Positions 13,901 through 23,949 of a DNA stretch of 64,000 nt are shown piece by piece; within the stretch, counting starts at the first letter, position 1; each line of letters opens with the position of its first letter. Below the pieces are notes generated by a model. It was not told where the DNA came from, did not search any database, and was given only the letters and a program-made list of their open reading frames with translations. Source of the stretch: Channallabes apus (lineage: Eukaryota; Chordata; Actinopteri; Siluriformes; Clariidae). The position numbers and the translations under genes are program-made. The stretch is from positions 23,137,071 to 23,201,070 of the forward strand of contig CM060107.1 in assembly GCA_030522415.1 (NCBI GenBank). Direction: 5' to 3'.

Positions 13901-16900
13901 GGCACAAGAAGACACTGGATTGCGCCCCCCCATGGTTGCATTTGCTTAATTTCTCATACAGAGTGTTATATTCAATGTGTACAGGGCATAATAAAACTTT
14001 GTGAAATGTCACATCCTGTATATAATCACTTAGCAGAGGTGGAAAGAGTAATAACATTTTGTACTTAAGTAAAAGTACTGTTACTTTAGTGAACTTTTAC
14101 TGAAGTACAAGTAAAGTTACCCTCAAGTAAAAGTAGCTCATTAAAAATTTACTCAGAGTAAAAGTTACTGAGTTACTTTTTTGTTTTAACAGTGGGGTAG
14201 AATGGGGGATGGAATACACTTGCATAATAAATCTGTTCCCTTTGTTGTGCTTGAAATCAAAGTGGTCGCTTAAATATGGCCAGGGGTTTGCTTCATAAGA
14301 ATGTGTCTGCATCACTGGCATCTGTTTTGTCCATCTCCATCGTTCTTGTGAATTAACGCGTTTGTTCTCCACGCCCATCAACCAATCAATGCAGTAATTT
14401 CCGGGGTGCAATTTTTTCCCTTCCCCGTTGTATTATTTGTATTATTTTTCATTTTCATTCATTTATTTTTTACTCAGTAGCGAATATGATTTAAAATGTA
14501 GTGAAGTACAATACTATAAACAAAACATACTTATGTAAAACTACAGATTTTAAAAACTACTTTAAAAAGTAGAAGTACACAAAAAATCTACTCAATTACA
14601 GTAATGCGAGTAAATGTAATTCATTACTTTCCACCTCTGCCCTAAGCAAGGTCACCTAGCAACACTTTCATCAAGTGACTTCACATGGGAAAATCCACAA
14701 AACATTACTGCCAACTGGCATATAACATACAGCCCTTTGTGCCCTTATGAATACACAGACATCTTCTCTTACATCAGACAAATCCAGTCTCCGACTGAAT
14801 TACACTTGTGTTGTTTTGCAAGTTGTGCATTTACCTTAGCCAGCTGAAACATAGCCTGAAGAGCATTCTTATCTTCTACTAAATCCTCCTTCACATCAGC
14901 ATCAAAGGTCAGGTAGGCCAGACCTTCCACAGCCCATCGCCGAGAGGTGGGAGGAAGAGAATCATTGCACAGCCACCTGCAAAAAAGAAATAAGAATACA
15001 AAATGAATAAATAAAATCACATGTTGGTTATCTACTGATCACTTCTATCCTTATGCATACTTTACTGAATTAAACCTCAGTTATAAAATGTAGTGCTTGT
15101 TCCTGCTCTGTCCTATTTATCATATTGCTTATAGTATATCCAAACACAAGCTGAGCTATACTGCAGATTCTGCACTCATGCTTTTCTTTTCTAATTCAAA
15201 ATATTTGTTTTAATTATTTTTAGCCAAAACATTAAGTATTTATCTGTGTGCCTATTCTTATCATTTGTGGTATGCCTGGAAATGAGAAACATACTTCCTG
15301 CACTGTTTGGCAAGTTTGAGAGTTGACCCCTCCGCAAACTGCTTCATGCTGAAATCTGTGCCTCCAGCTGAGCCAAGTTTACACAATCCCTGTAAAACAC
15401 CACATAGTTTACATATTCAAAGTCTAGCAATGACCCAGGGCCCGGTTTCTCGAAAGCTTCTTATCGCTAAGTAGTTCTTAAGTTGTACCTTAACCTCTCT
15501 CTTAACGTTATGGCGCATTTCCCGAAACGTTCTTACGCTAAGTATCTCTTAGCTAAGTCACACGTTCGTAAGGTTGGTCTGGACCAACCTTAACTCATTC
15601 TTAGCGTAGTTTCAGCTCAAGACACTAGTTGCCACTACTGAGCAGCAGTCTTTATAAATCAGCGGTGTATGCAAACACATTATGGCACGTTATCAAAGTC
15701 GTATTAATGATGGAATATACTGTAGACCTGTTTAAGAATATTATTTTATTTGATATCAGAACTAACAGAGTGACTTTTAATTAGCCTATTTCACAATGTG
15801 ACTAACGCATTAAAATTGGCAATCACTATTAATATTAAACAGGTGGCAAGCAATTTGGCAGCGATACAGCGTGGTGTTGTGTTAAACTGAAGACGGCGCG
15901 ATCCGTGGAGCCGTGTGGGTCATGTACATTTTTCCTTTAGACAAAACTTTAGCCCTTTTCATATTTTCCCCGTGGTCGTTATTAAAAAATAAATAAATAA
16001 AAGATTTGCCTTCCAAGGCAACAGATTATGAAGCTTCTTGAGCTGCTCAGACCTGCGCATCGTACTTACTGTACGCTCTACGTCCCGATGTCCAGCTGCT
16101 CGCAGCTTTTTGTTTAAAATATGTTTCATTGATCATTAGCCATTATCCATAACTTTATGGGCTTTTCTTTTGACACGTTTTATTTTTTATGAAATTTGAT
16201 TTAGTTAAATGAGAAAAAACCATATTTCAAACCCCGCATTCATTAATTTTTCTGTGTGATTGTAATGTTTAATACCCCTACAGTATTCACTCATGCGGTT
16301 TGACTCGGTGTGAGATGCGGTGTGTTATACCTCTATCTCACCTGCACGGTCTCGCGCTGTGGCCGTAGGCTTGATCATGTTTCACCCCGAGTTTTTGCAC
16401 TGTGATTACGTTTCCATCTTTCCGCGTGAAAAATTCAACGTTTAATTTTTTGCTGGTCCTCGCGGAAGCTTGCAGACCTTTGCGGAACGTTAAAGGAACG
16501 TCGTGGGCAATCGCGGCAGCTCACGGAGATGAGTCAGGCCACACAGGTGAGAGAGGGGTATTAGGTACCGTGATCCGCCTCGAGTGGCCGCCCGACGGTC
16601 CGCGAAGATCTGCAAGGTCCGCGAGCTTCCACATGTTAAACATGTTTATTTCTTTTTGCGTGGTAAGATGGAAACGTAATAACAGCACCAAAACTCGCAC
16701 TGAATCATAATGAACCGCATTTACGGCCCCGCATAGGTGAGATAGGGGTATTAAACCTCCACTCTTTTATTATTATTATTATTTATTTTATTTTTTTTGC
16801 ACGTAGAACCAAAAAAACTTCCAGCTCCATATTCTTTTTTGGTCTCTTTCAATGCCTGACGTCTAGCCTTTCGTATGCATGTAAGGGAGGGATGGGGTGG

Positions 16901-17748
16901 GTGTTATAGGGGTTATAAGGGGATTATAAAACCTGCATTAAAACATTACATGTTTACCCTGTTTTATCCCTGTTAAAATCAATAAAAATATTGTTGAAGG
17001 AAAACCTCCACTCTGTCATCTCATCATATTCATTCCATAAGTGCACTGCACAACCCCAACAACTGACATGCTTCACATTGTTTCTGAAGCTGGTGAAGAG
17101 TGTTATCAGCTGTTTGTCCATCAACTATGATTGGATACCCGGTTCGTTTCACGGCCACATGTTACATGACAATATTAGCGACAGTTTGGTGATTTAATTT
17201 ATATATTTGTCTATTATGGCATGTTATTGTTAAGTTAACCCATGTCGACATAAACGCTATTAAAAGAATTTAGTGCAATGTTTAATTTGCATATAGTGCC
17301 GTCTTTCTTCACGCTGTCACTCAAAAGGAGTGAAAAATCGATTCCTGAGCAACCGATGTCAGCTAATTCAGGACCTTCACTGTAGACAGCGCCTTGTAAC
17401 GGCGGACGTGAGAGGCACCGACTTAAGAAGACTCCTAAGAGACAGTTCGAGAAATACACTTAGAAAAGTAATCACTTAACGTAAGATATATCTTAAGAGG
17501 CTACTTAGCGCGCGAATAGTGTGCGTTATCGAGAAACCGGGCCCAGAGTACTTGGTATCATGTTACATTTAGGTACTCTTAATTTACTGCAGATTAATTT
17601 GCTAAATTGTACACAGACACTTCCCTCTAAATGTTTTGGAACTGCAAGGCAAATTCTTTTGTTGTTTTTACTATACACTGAAAGCATTTGGATAATAAAT
17701 CTAAATTCCAGCTTTTATTTCCTTTTATCATTCACTATGAAAGAAGTG

Positions 17749-17801
<53 letters not shown>

Positions 17802-20800
17802 ATAGTACAGTACTATTCAAAAGTCTTAAGCCACTCCTCAATTTTTATATTTTCCTTAAATTGAGCCAGACATTCTTGTATTATATATTTTTAAGTAGTC
17901 TTGAGGAATAGATCTTTTGGCTTTCTGAAGGACTTTTTTGGCAAGTTTTTGGCTCTCGTTTTTAGTCCAATCCCTGACCAGTTTCAGGGATTTTTTTTTA
18001 ATAGTGGCCCATCAATCAAGCAATAAAAAACATCTAACTTGAGTGAGAAATAGGTGCAGATGATGACAGATGATCAGACCAGTGATTAATATACTGATGA
18101 ATGGTTGGGACAGACGAACGGGGAAAATGAGGTTGCTGATAAGGTTGTTAGATAAACAACGTATTTTAAAATGTTATCTTTAATTTATCTTTTTTTGGCA
18201 GTCTGTCACAGTAAAACATTTATTTGCCATTTTTAAATTAAATATACATAATTTAATTTAATGCAATTAATATGTAGAAATTAGGGGTGGCTCAAGACTT
18301 CTGCACAAAAGTACCACAAAAAGTATCGAAACAAACAGATAGTCTTTAATTTAATGAAAGCAAATAACATTATTCATGTGGTTGCATATCTGTTGCTTGC
18401 AATAACTGGCTCACAGCTTTTTCCAACTTCTATTGGTATCGTTTATGTATAAACCATGCTGACTGCACAGTGGTGACCTGAAGTTACCTTACAATTTTGC
18501 CAGTCCTGGCTTTTAGCTCCAGTCCAAAACTACATAAGGAGACTTTAGAAATGCTAATTTCTATTACTTGATTTGCTATTTGCTAGTTTGGAGCAATGGA
18601 AATATTATTATAATGTGTGTTCAAAAAGTCCCTCTGCAGTAGCTGTCTAGAGTAGGTTATGGGGAAAATTTTTCTTTAAGAAAACATTATAATTTTCACA
18701 TAATTCTTTAAATCTTGCACAGTATCTCGCTGAGGTATTCCTGTCTCCAGAAAAGCTGCTTGAAATTTCCCACCGATTAAACCTGTAGGAAAGCATGTTC
18801 TTCGATGGTTGACATTTTCACACAAAAAGACACGGCAGACGTGTTCGTGCCAAACAAGAGCGTGTCAGAGCACTACTACTAGTCTATGTAGCTGCTGCTG
18901 AGAGACTTTCTGAATGCATTGTATAATATTACTATAACCCTAACCCACCAATGTGGTGTCTGTAAATACGTACCACAAGCGCTCGCACCCGTATCTGCTC
19001 ATTTTCACTCTTCTTATAAAGATCCTTCAGCAGTGCCACTCCATTTGCTGTGATAAAGGATGCTCTCTTGGCCTTGCCTGCAGCATGAATTAGTGTCTCT
19101 ACTGCTACCTGCTGATGGGTGACATTCTCAGACGCACACAAAGAAATGACAGCATCCATCATGCCCGACATCTCCAGGGTACGATTCCCCACATCACTGG
19201 GCCCCTGCAGCAACACTGACACCGTCTGTATGGCACGCAATTTGCTTTCCAAGCCTGGGCACGCAAAATGGTACCTATGTAAGAGACACATTGCTGGAAG
19301 TTGTACTTTTGGGATGAATAAAAAAAAACAATATACGCATAATTTTCTTCGTCAAGTTTACCTCACTGAATATACTCACTGGATATACTCCTCGCACAAC
19401 TTGTTGAAGTTCTCCCTCTCTTTGTCACTCTTCAGATCATCATATAACTTATTAAGCAGGACAGAGCAGTTCATAGGGGTACTGTCAGTAAGGGGTGGCC
19501 CAGCCGTTATCCCAGGAACCGTCCCTGCCACTTCCAGAATCTTTTTCAGACCTGTTGGGAAGATAAATAGGGATAGCTGCACAATACATAATCCTTTATC
19601 ATGCTTTATCGAGCATTTCCTGGAAAGTGCTACTGATACTGCACTGATTCAAGACCACAAGTTGGGGAGATGTAAACCAGATGTTCTTTGCCTCCTCACC
19701 TTGATCAATGACCCATAGACTGAGGGAGTTGTCTGGAGTTTTTTGAGATTTCCGGGGCACCTGTTTAACCAGGAGGTTTATAGCACTGTCACGTCCAGGT
19801 CCAGACACGTTCGATGCAGGGAGCATGTCAATAAGATGGCGCAGCATTGAACGTAGCTCGCGGGATGGCTCTATCTCACAGAAGCAGATGAAAAACATTT
19901 TCACATAGATACCTAATTATATATCGTATGTTGTTAACAATGCAAGAAAATAATTATTAGGTAATGAATACACTATATAAAAAGGAAATCCATTATATCA
20001 CTACAGAGCCCAACATCAGGCCCAGGTCAGTATTCCATTGTTTTATTTCACTCATATATCAAAATAAAAAATGTAAGTATATGGAAAATAATTGCATAGT
20101 ATTTCTGAATACAAATTAAAGTGTATGATAAGGATAACAAATGCATAATTCACAAAAAACAGAAGACAATTATTATTACTATATACTATGAATTACATAA
20201 CTATAACTTGTTAAAAGAAATCACATACATTACAAATAGGAAAGAAAGGCTGGGAAAATACTGGTGTATATGAAAAATCTATAGATATTATACTGTACAT
20301 GTCTATTGCATAGTTCAGTACTCTCACTCACCTCGTAGTATAGCCTCTTCCTTCCCTCTGACTTCCTTATTCATACCCTGGGTAAGAGCCTCGAACATGA
20401 CCTGAAGGAGGTGACAGGCTGACAAAGACACAGCCGAAGCTGTGGAGCCCATGACGCCACACAGCTTATCCATGCCCACATCATTTACAATCGCCACTGT
20501 CTGAAAACAACAAAGGAATTTGCATGAGCAATTTGTATGCCTAGCTACAGGTTATTTGAGGCATGAACGGATTTGAATGAAATAATGTAAAGTTTGGCCA
20601 AACAACTCACCCTGGATTGATGCGCTGTACACAAGCCAACTAGAGTTCTGAGTGCTGAGAGGACAAGGTCCTCTTGCTGAGACTCCAGCAGTTTGTGCAG
20701 AAGCTTCACACCATCATTCCTAAAGATTTGCTCAGCTCCAGCATCTTCCCGTGAGAGCACTACCAGGTTTTGAGCCGCCTGGCCAAAAAAATTAAAAAAC

Positions 20801-23570
20801 AGAAAATTTTGAAGCATGGAATCAAAATCATTTCAATCTATCTGATAAATGACTTATAACTAACAAATAATTTTGAACCTTTTGTCTGTCTGAAGCCTGT
20901 GCAGAGTTGTCCAAGAGAAGTTGAAACATCTGCTGGACACGGGAGTCTGTGGAAGAGAGCTGCACAGCCTAGAGAAATGAAAACACATGTAGACATTGTT
21001 AGAGCCATGTGACCAAACCATAAACAGGAAAGAAAGCTAGAAACATTTATTAATTTATTAAAATGTGCTTCCTGACCAATCAATAGCATTGTGGTAGGTG
21101 CAGAGAAAAGACAGATGTGCCTAATAAACTAGCAATTCCAAGAATATATGCAGAAGGAACCATTTCTAAGTAATTATTACAGTTGGCAACAAGCTGAGTA
21201 TGTGTAAGATGAATGTAAATGATCTCACCTTCTGTTGGATTTCAGCACTGAGCTGCCTAAGCAACTCCTGAAATGCTTTATTTTTGGGCTCCAACTGTGA
21301 ACACTTCTGAGAATCAAGGAAGGCCTGATCCAGCTGTCCAAGTTTATGCAAAGCTTGTGCACGCCGGAAACGGGCCTTGATGTCACCTGGGTCTGTTTCA
21401 AGTGCTGGTCAAAAATACATTAGAAGCTTAGGCTCACAGGTTTCAGAACTAGGAGAAGCAATTTCTAACTTTTTCCCCCCTAAATTTCACCTCTGATTAT
21501 TTTTACTTGACTGTACATTAGGGCAATTGCAGTGCTTGTAAACTGTTTATGTGGTGAGTATGTTAGAGATTCTGAAGGTTACATGGTGATTTTATTGAGC
21601 TGACGTCTACATGCACCAATCAGCCATAACATTAAAATCTAATATTGTGTATCTCCCATTGCGCTGCCAAAACAGCTCTGACCCAATGAAGCATGGGCTC
21701 CATGCGACCTCTGAAGATGCACTGCGATATCTGGCACGAATACGTCAGTCCTGTACGTTGTAATGTGGGACCTTTATGTTTTTTACTTGTTTATCCATCA
21801 CATCTCACAGATCCTCAAATGGATTGGAATCTAGGAACTTTGGAGGCCCAACCAACACCATGAACACTTGTCATACCCATCAAACCATTGCAGAACATTT
21901 TTGTTCTGCCATTACAGAACACCACTGCCATGAAGAGATTGCCTTGGTCTGCAACAGTGTTTACGTAGGTGGAACATATCATGTCATTAACCAAGTTTTC
22001 AGACAGAACATTGCTCAGAGCATCACACTGCCTCCTTTGACTTCCCATCTTCCCTTTTCAGGTGGGTGAAAAACACACACGGCCATTCACATGAGGTAAA
22101 AGAAGACATGGTTGCTCAGACCAGGCCACTTTCTTCCATGGCTCCATAGTCAAGTTGAGATCCTCACATGCCTATTTTAAGCGCTTTCGGTGGTGAACAG
22201 GGATCAGCATGGGCAGTCTGAGATGTGATGCAAGCTGTGATGCATCATGTGTTCTGACACCTTTCTATCATTATAACCTTTTCAGTAGGCTGTACTACAG
22301 CAACTCTTCTGTGGCATAGGACCAAATGGGCTAGCCTTTGCTTCCAACACTTGTCAGTGAATCTTGAGCGGTCACGGACCATGTTGCCAGTTGTTCTTCC
22401 CTGCACCACATTTTGTAGGAACTAACCACTCCATAATGGGAACACACAAAAAGATCTTCCACTTTGAAAATACTCTGACCCAGCCATCACAATTTGGCTC
22501 TTCTCAAACTCAATCAGTTTGAGAAGAGCCAAATTGCACATTTGTCCTGGTTTCAACACATCACCTTTAACCACAAAGTGTTCTTGATATGTAATATATG
22601 CCACTTCTTCTCCTTGACAGGTGACATTGTAACAAGATAATCAATGTTATTCACATCACCTGTTGGAATTTTTTTGTTATGCACTAATCGGTGCACATTG
22701 CATAGTACTATGCTGGTAGCCTGCTTCTCCTGCAACTCAAAATTATATTGCAGTTGGCCTTTAAACAGAGTCTTGCTGATGATGACTCCTTTTTTATAAA
22801 TACAAAATAAAGTGTAGTCACAACTTATTAACAAATGGAAACTAGCACCTAAAGAGTGTCCAGGAATAGGAATGAGATAATTAAGTGTTGGTGCAGCCTA
22901 ATAAAGCATGATCATTGTGTTGGGCCACAAAACAAAGGCTGCATGTACTATCATGGGATACACAGAGGAGAAGTTTCTGTAGAATTAAACAAAAAGTGTT
23001 TTCATTCATTCATCATTCATTTTCTATATGGCTTATCCTGTTACAGGGTCATGGGGAGGTTGGAGCCTATCCCAGGAGACTTTGAACACAAGACAGGATA
23101 CATCCTGAACAGGGTGCCAATCTATTTCAGGGCGTGCACACACACACACACTTTGAGCAATTTGAGTATGCCAATTAACTTAATCTGCATATCTTTGGAC
23201 TGTGGGAGGAAACCAGAGTACCCAGAGTAAACCCATCCAGGTGAATAAATGCCCACAGACCCGAGGCGGGAATCGAACTGTGCATAACCACTATGCTATT
23301 TAAAAAATCATGTCTAGGAGTTATTTTCAATAAGAAGAAACATCACTAACGCCTACGCAAGTCTATACCTTTGGTGGCATCATCCTTGGCCTTGCTGTAG
23401 TCGTTCAGTTTGAGGTAGCAGGCACATCGGTTTCGGTACAGCACAGCTTTCTCTGACTCGCTCTCGCTCAGCTTTATAGCTTTGCTGTAGCAGCTCAGAG
23501 CTCCCTGGACATCACCACTTTTAAACAAGTTGTTTCCTTCTTCTTTCACTGCTAAGGAGTCTTGGGTCAT
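1137..23570 (-). CDS. unc45a: UNC45 myosin chaperone A (TPR + ARM/UCS), 18 coding exons
   Basis: Encodes the cytosolic co-chaperone that binds HSP90 through an N-terminal TPR domain and folds myosin heads through a C-terminal UCS domain. Coding exons in order: 23369-23570, 21229-21404, 20879-20968, 20611-20778, 20332-20500, 19700-19870, 19380-19551, 18974-19274, 15295-15389, 14835-14976, 7350-7490, 7129-7256, 6939-7005, 6706-6819, 6268-6383, 6012-6129, 5728-5883, 1137-1421. Summed length is 2811 nt, 936 aa plus TGA, close to vertebrate UNC45A. All introns are GT-AG and keep frame. The TPR domain covers about residues 4-115; K9, N13, N47, K77 and R81 sit where a carboxylate clamp is expected. 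ARM repeats follow, with UCS motifs such as [20 protein letters not shown] and [16 protein letters not shown]. The ATG directly follows a splice acceptor, so the 5' UTR lies in an upstream exon. [13 protein letters not shown] and MEYGLI near the C-terminus favour the A paralogue over unc45b. Introns carry many transposons. Confidence 0.97.
1981..3706 (-). mobile_element. RTE-type LINE, copy A, internally deleted, in the last unc45a intron
   Basis: Non-LTR retrotransposon on the minus strand, bounded by a perfect 16 bp target-site duplication TGTCAGAGACATTAAC at 1965-1980 and 3707-3722. The 3' tail (1981-2055) joins directly to mid-ORF sequence at 2056. Compared with copy B, about 1.25 kb covering the reverse-transcriptase core and C-terminus is missing, so the copy cannot be autonomous. 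The remainder encodes an endonuclease/exonuclease/phosphatase-type endonuclease ([18 protein letters not shown]) and the start of the RT domain ([19 protein letters not shown]). The intact duplication points to a fairly young insertion. RTE-clade assignment comes from family resemblance, not a search. Confidence 0.85.
2054..3480 (-). pseudogene. RTE LINE ORF remnant (endonuclease plus partial RT), copy A
   Basis: The reading frame is broken in several places. A CAG to TAG change makes a stop at 2813-2815 just before the VDYILCR motif. A 22 bp deletion near 3228, seen against copy B, shifts the frame in the endonuclease. The deletion junction at 2055/2056 creates a TAG right after VEVWK. Endonuclease motifs and a lysine/arginine-rich linker remain readable. 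It is not functional. Confidence 0.8.
4114..4203 (-). other. Exon-like 90 nt segment inside the last unc45a intron (candidate cassette exon)
   Basis: On the minus strand this segment is preceded by a short pyrimidine tract and AG and followed by a strong CAG|GTAAAG donor. It is open, exactly 30 codons (starting [10 protein letters not shown]), and phase 0, like the exons on both sides. Inclusion would add 30 residues between ARM helices near the C-terminus. The nearer acceptor CAG would give 92 nt and a frameshift. I know no UNC45A isoform with this insert; it may be chance. Confidence 0.2.
4390..4980 (+). mobile_element. Degraded L2/Rex1-type LINE 3' fragment
   Basis: Three-frame reading of the plus strand gives decayed peptides typical of the C-terminal end of CR1/L2-group reverse transcriptases: KYPGIYMN, then [13 protein letters not shown], then [14 protein letters not shown], then [20 protein letters not shown]. 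Stops and frameshifts are frequent and no target duplication is visible, so this is an old 5'-truncated insertion. Assignment to L2, Maui or Rex1 cannot be settled by eye. Confidence 0.6.
7508..7528. repeat. (GA)n microsatellite
   Basis: Uninterrupted AG dinucleotide run just upstream of the unc45a exon that ends at 7490 (minus strand). On the transcribed strand it reads (CT)n, so it may double as the polypyrimidine tract of that intron. Confidence 0.9.
7710..8040. mobile_element. Tc1/mariner-like end fragment
   Basis: Begins with the widespread fish Tc1 terminal motif CAGTCAAAAGTTTGGACACA at about 7711 and continues with non-coding subterminal sequence. The opposite terminus is not recognisable. 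It is a one-ended, degraded fragment in a unc45a intron, next to the RTE copy that starts at 8113. Confidence 0.55.
9256..10863 (-). mobile_element. Tc1-like transposon, copy 1, inserted in an (AT)n tract
   Basis: Terminal inverted repeats start CAGTGGTGTGAAAAACTATT at 9256 and end with its complement at 10863, flanked on both sides by TA in an (AT)n run. Internal inverted motifs (ACATGGCCCTGTGTGAAAAA) repeat near each end. The element matches copy 2 at 43025-44643 in reverse orientation. It carries one transposase gene on the minus strand, broken. Confidence 0.93.
9474..10484 (-). pseudogene. Tc1-like transposase, copy 1, frameshifted
   Basis: The N-terminal part (10484 down to 10092) has the paired-like helix-turn-helix region ([37 protein letters not shown]) and the GRP linker ([15 protein letters not shown]). 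A 14 bp deletion near 10108-10112, seen against copy 2, shifts the frame. The C-terminal part (10007 down to 9474) keeps the DDE-fold motifs [28 protein letters not shown] and [19 protein letters not shown]. The CGA codon in QLKLKRSWV is a TGA in copy 2. Confidence 0.88.
10864..10925. repeat. (TA)n/(CA)n compound microsatellite
   Basis: A TA run directly after the Tc1 terminus passes into a CA run ending at about 10925. It is the continuation of the AT-rich target into which Tc1 copy 1 inserted. Confidence 0.9.
11197..13800 (-). pseudogene. RTE LINE ORF (endonuclease, RT with FADD motif), copy B, broken
   Basis: From the 5' side the frame reads an endonuclease domain ([34 protein letters not shown]), a basic linker, then reverse transcriptase ([47 protein letters not shown]) and a C-terminal region ([20 protein letters not shown]). 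A TGG to TAG stop lies at 12453-12455, where copy A keeps tryptophan. A TGA lies at 11847-11849, most likely a decayed CGA. The 3' end of the ORF is cut by the hAT-like insertion. Confidence 0.82.
14034..14639. mobile_element. hAT-like MITE with CAGAGGTGGAAAG termini
   Basis: Inverted termini CAGAGGTGGAAAG at 14034 and CTTTCCACCTCTG ending at 14639. Both subterminal regions are rich in AAGTAAAAGTAC-type motifs in opposite orientation. About 606 bp with no transposase. Flanking octamers TCACTTAG and CCCTAAGC are only roughly alike, so the target duplication has decayed or the boundary is off by a base. Terminal type suggests hAT; not certain. Confidence 0.65.
15439..17543. mobile_element. Harbinger-like non-autonomous element, 2.1 kb
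   Basis: Termini GGCCCGGTTTCTCGA at 15439 and TCGAGAAACCGGGCC ending at 17543, flanked by a CAG trinucleotide on both sides (15436-15438 and 17544-17546). A 3 bp target duplication fits the PIF/Harbinger superfamily. No transposase or Myb-like ORF is recognisable. A separate long palindrome (16267-16756) lies in the middle and looks like a nested insertion. The element occupies the unc45a intron between exons 18974-19274 and 15295-15389. Confidence 0.65.
16267..16756. repeat. Long imperfect palindrome nested in the Harbinger-like element
   Basis: Perfect 14 bp inverted repeats GTTTAATACCCCTA at 16267-16280 and 16743-16756 bound a segment whose two halves are imperfect reverse complements. 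Matching parts include TTACGTTTCCATCTT on the left (about 16406) and its complement on the right (about 16662-16677), and a GCGGAAGCTTGCAGACC-like block facing its complement near 16600-16630. The centre is near 16512. It looks like a fold-back or palindromic DNA transposon without coding capacity. Confidence 0.6.
17757..17800. repeat. (TG)n microsatellite
   Basis: About 22 TG units, preceded by a short TA run, immediately left of the MITE at 17806. Confidence 0.95.
17806..18313. mobile_element. Tc1/mariner-like MITE (AAAAGTCTTAAGCCAC termini)
   Basis: Left end TACAGTACTATTCAAAAGTC at 17806 mirrors the right end, whose complement begins GTACTTTTGTGCAGAAGTCT at 18313. About 508 bp, no ORF. 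The termini belong to the same broad class as the MITE at 24433-24909. Between 18314 and the unc45a exon starting at 18974 I see no further feature. Confidence 0.65.
21614..22693 (-). mobile_element. Degraded Tc1-like transposon (CACCAATCAGCCATAAC termini)
   Basis: Left end CACCAATCAGCCATAACATT at 21614; the right end is a decayed complement ending ATCGGTG at 22693. The minus strand once carried a Tc1-type transposase; recognisable decayed blocks include the stretch around 22180-22240 (GCGCTTTCGGTGGTGAACAG on the plus strand) and the helix-turn-helix region near 22480-22500. Many stops and indels; inactive. It sits in the unc45a intron between exons 1 and 2. Confidence 0.7.
22490..22536. repeat. 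Perfect 21 bp inverted repeat with 5 nt loop
   Basis: Arms at 22490-22510 and 22516-22536 are exact reverse complements; the left arm begins CAATTTGGCTCTTCTC and the loop is CAATC. It lies in the degraded Tc1-like element, where relatives carry only the left arm, so the right arm looks like a local inverted duplication. Confidence 0.9.
22995..23290 (+). repeat. Dispersed fish repeat, copy 1
   Basis: Contains the recurrent blocks TTATCCTGTTACAGGGTC, GGAGCCTATCCCAGGAGACT, GGACTGTGGGAGGAAACCAG and CCCGAGGCGGGAATCGAAC in this order. The same series recurs at 24940-25435, 27735-28065, 29945-30165 and 51230-51510. I recognise it as a common teleost repeat but not its class. No coding role. Confidence 0.75.
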
Positions 23571-23949
23571 CTACAAGAGTGAAAAACAGGGCAGAAGATT
23601 CACTGGTGATGTAATGTATATAAAGCTGGTGTACAGGTATATCAGTCTAAAATCATTCTCAGAAATAAAAAAAGTTAGTCTGAAAAACTCGACCTTTTTT
23701 TTATCTGTACCTTTAGTGCCTAGTTATATTTCTCTAATGAAAGAAATACTATGCACAAGATGATAGCTGTATGTTAAACAGATGTATGTTATATAATACA
23801 CAACCCAAATAAGAACACATTGTTTATACAATGTCACTGTGAATAGCGATGCATAGTAACGTTGATTTGTCTATTATATATTTATCCACTTTACCTTTCT
23901 CTGCGTTTTGGTACTGCTTTACACGCTATAACATTCAGTAATGTAACAC

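Larger units (their letters stand above)
8113..13942 (-). mobile_element. RTE-type LINE, copy B, near full length, interrupted by a hAT-like element
   Basis: Same family as copy A, on the minus strand, bounded by a perfect 15 bp target-site duplication TGCTTAATTTCTCAT at 8098-8112 and 13943-13957. Removing the hAT-like insertion (8362-11188 plus its 8 bp duplication) leaves about 3.0 kb. The 3' tail at 8113-8190 and the 5' end at 13800-13942 match copy A closely. It lies in the 7.3 kb unc45a intron between exons 14835-14976 and 7350-7490, antisense to the plus strand and sense with unc45a. Confidence 0.88.

Noticed and set aside
22490..22536. microRNA precursor
   Set aside because: Arms are perfectly paired, the loop is only 5 nt and the locus is a decayed transposon; nothing supports Dicer-type processing. 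Kept only as an inverted repeat.
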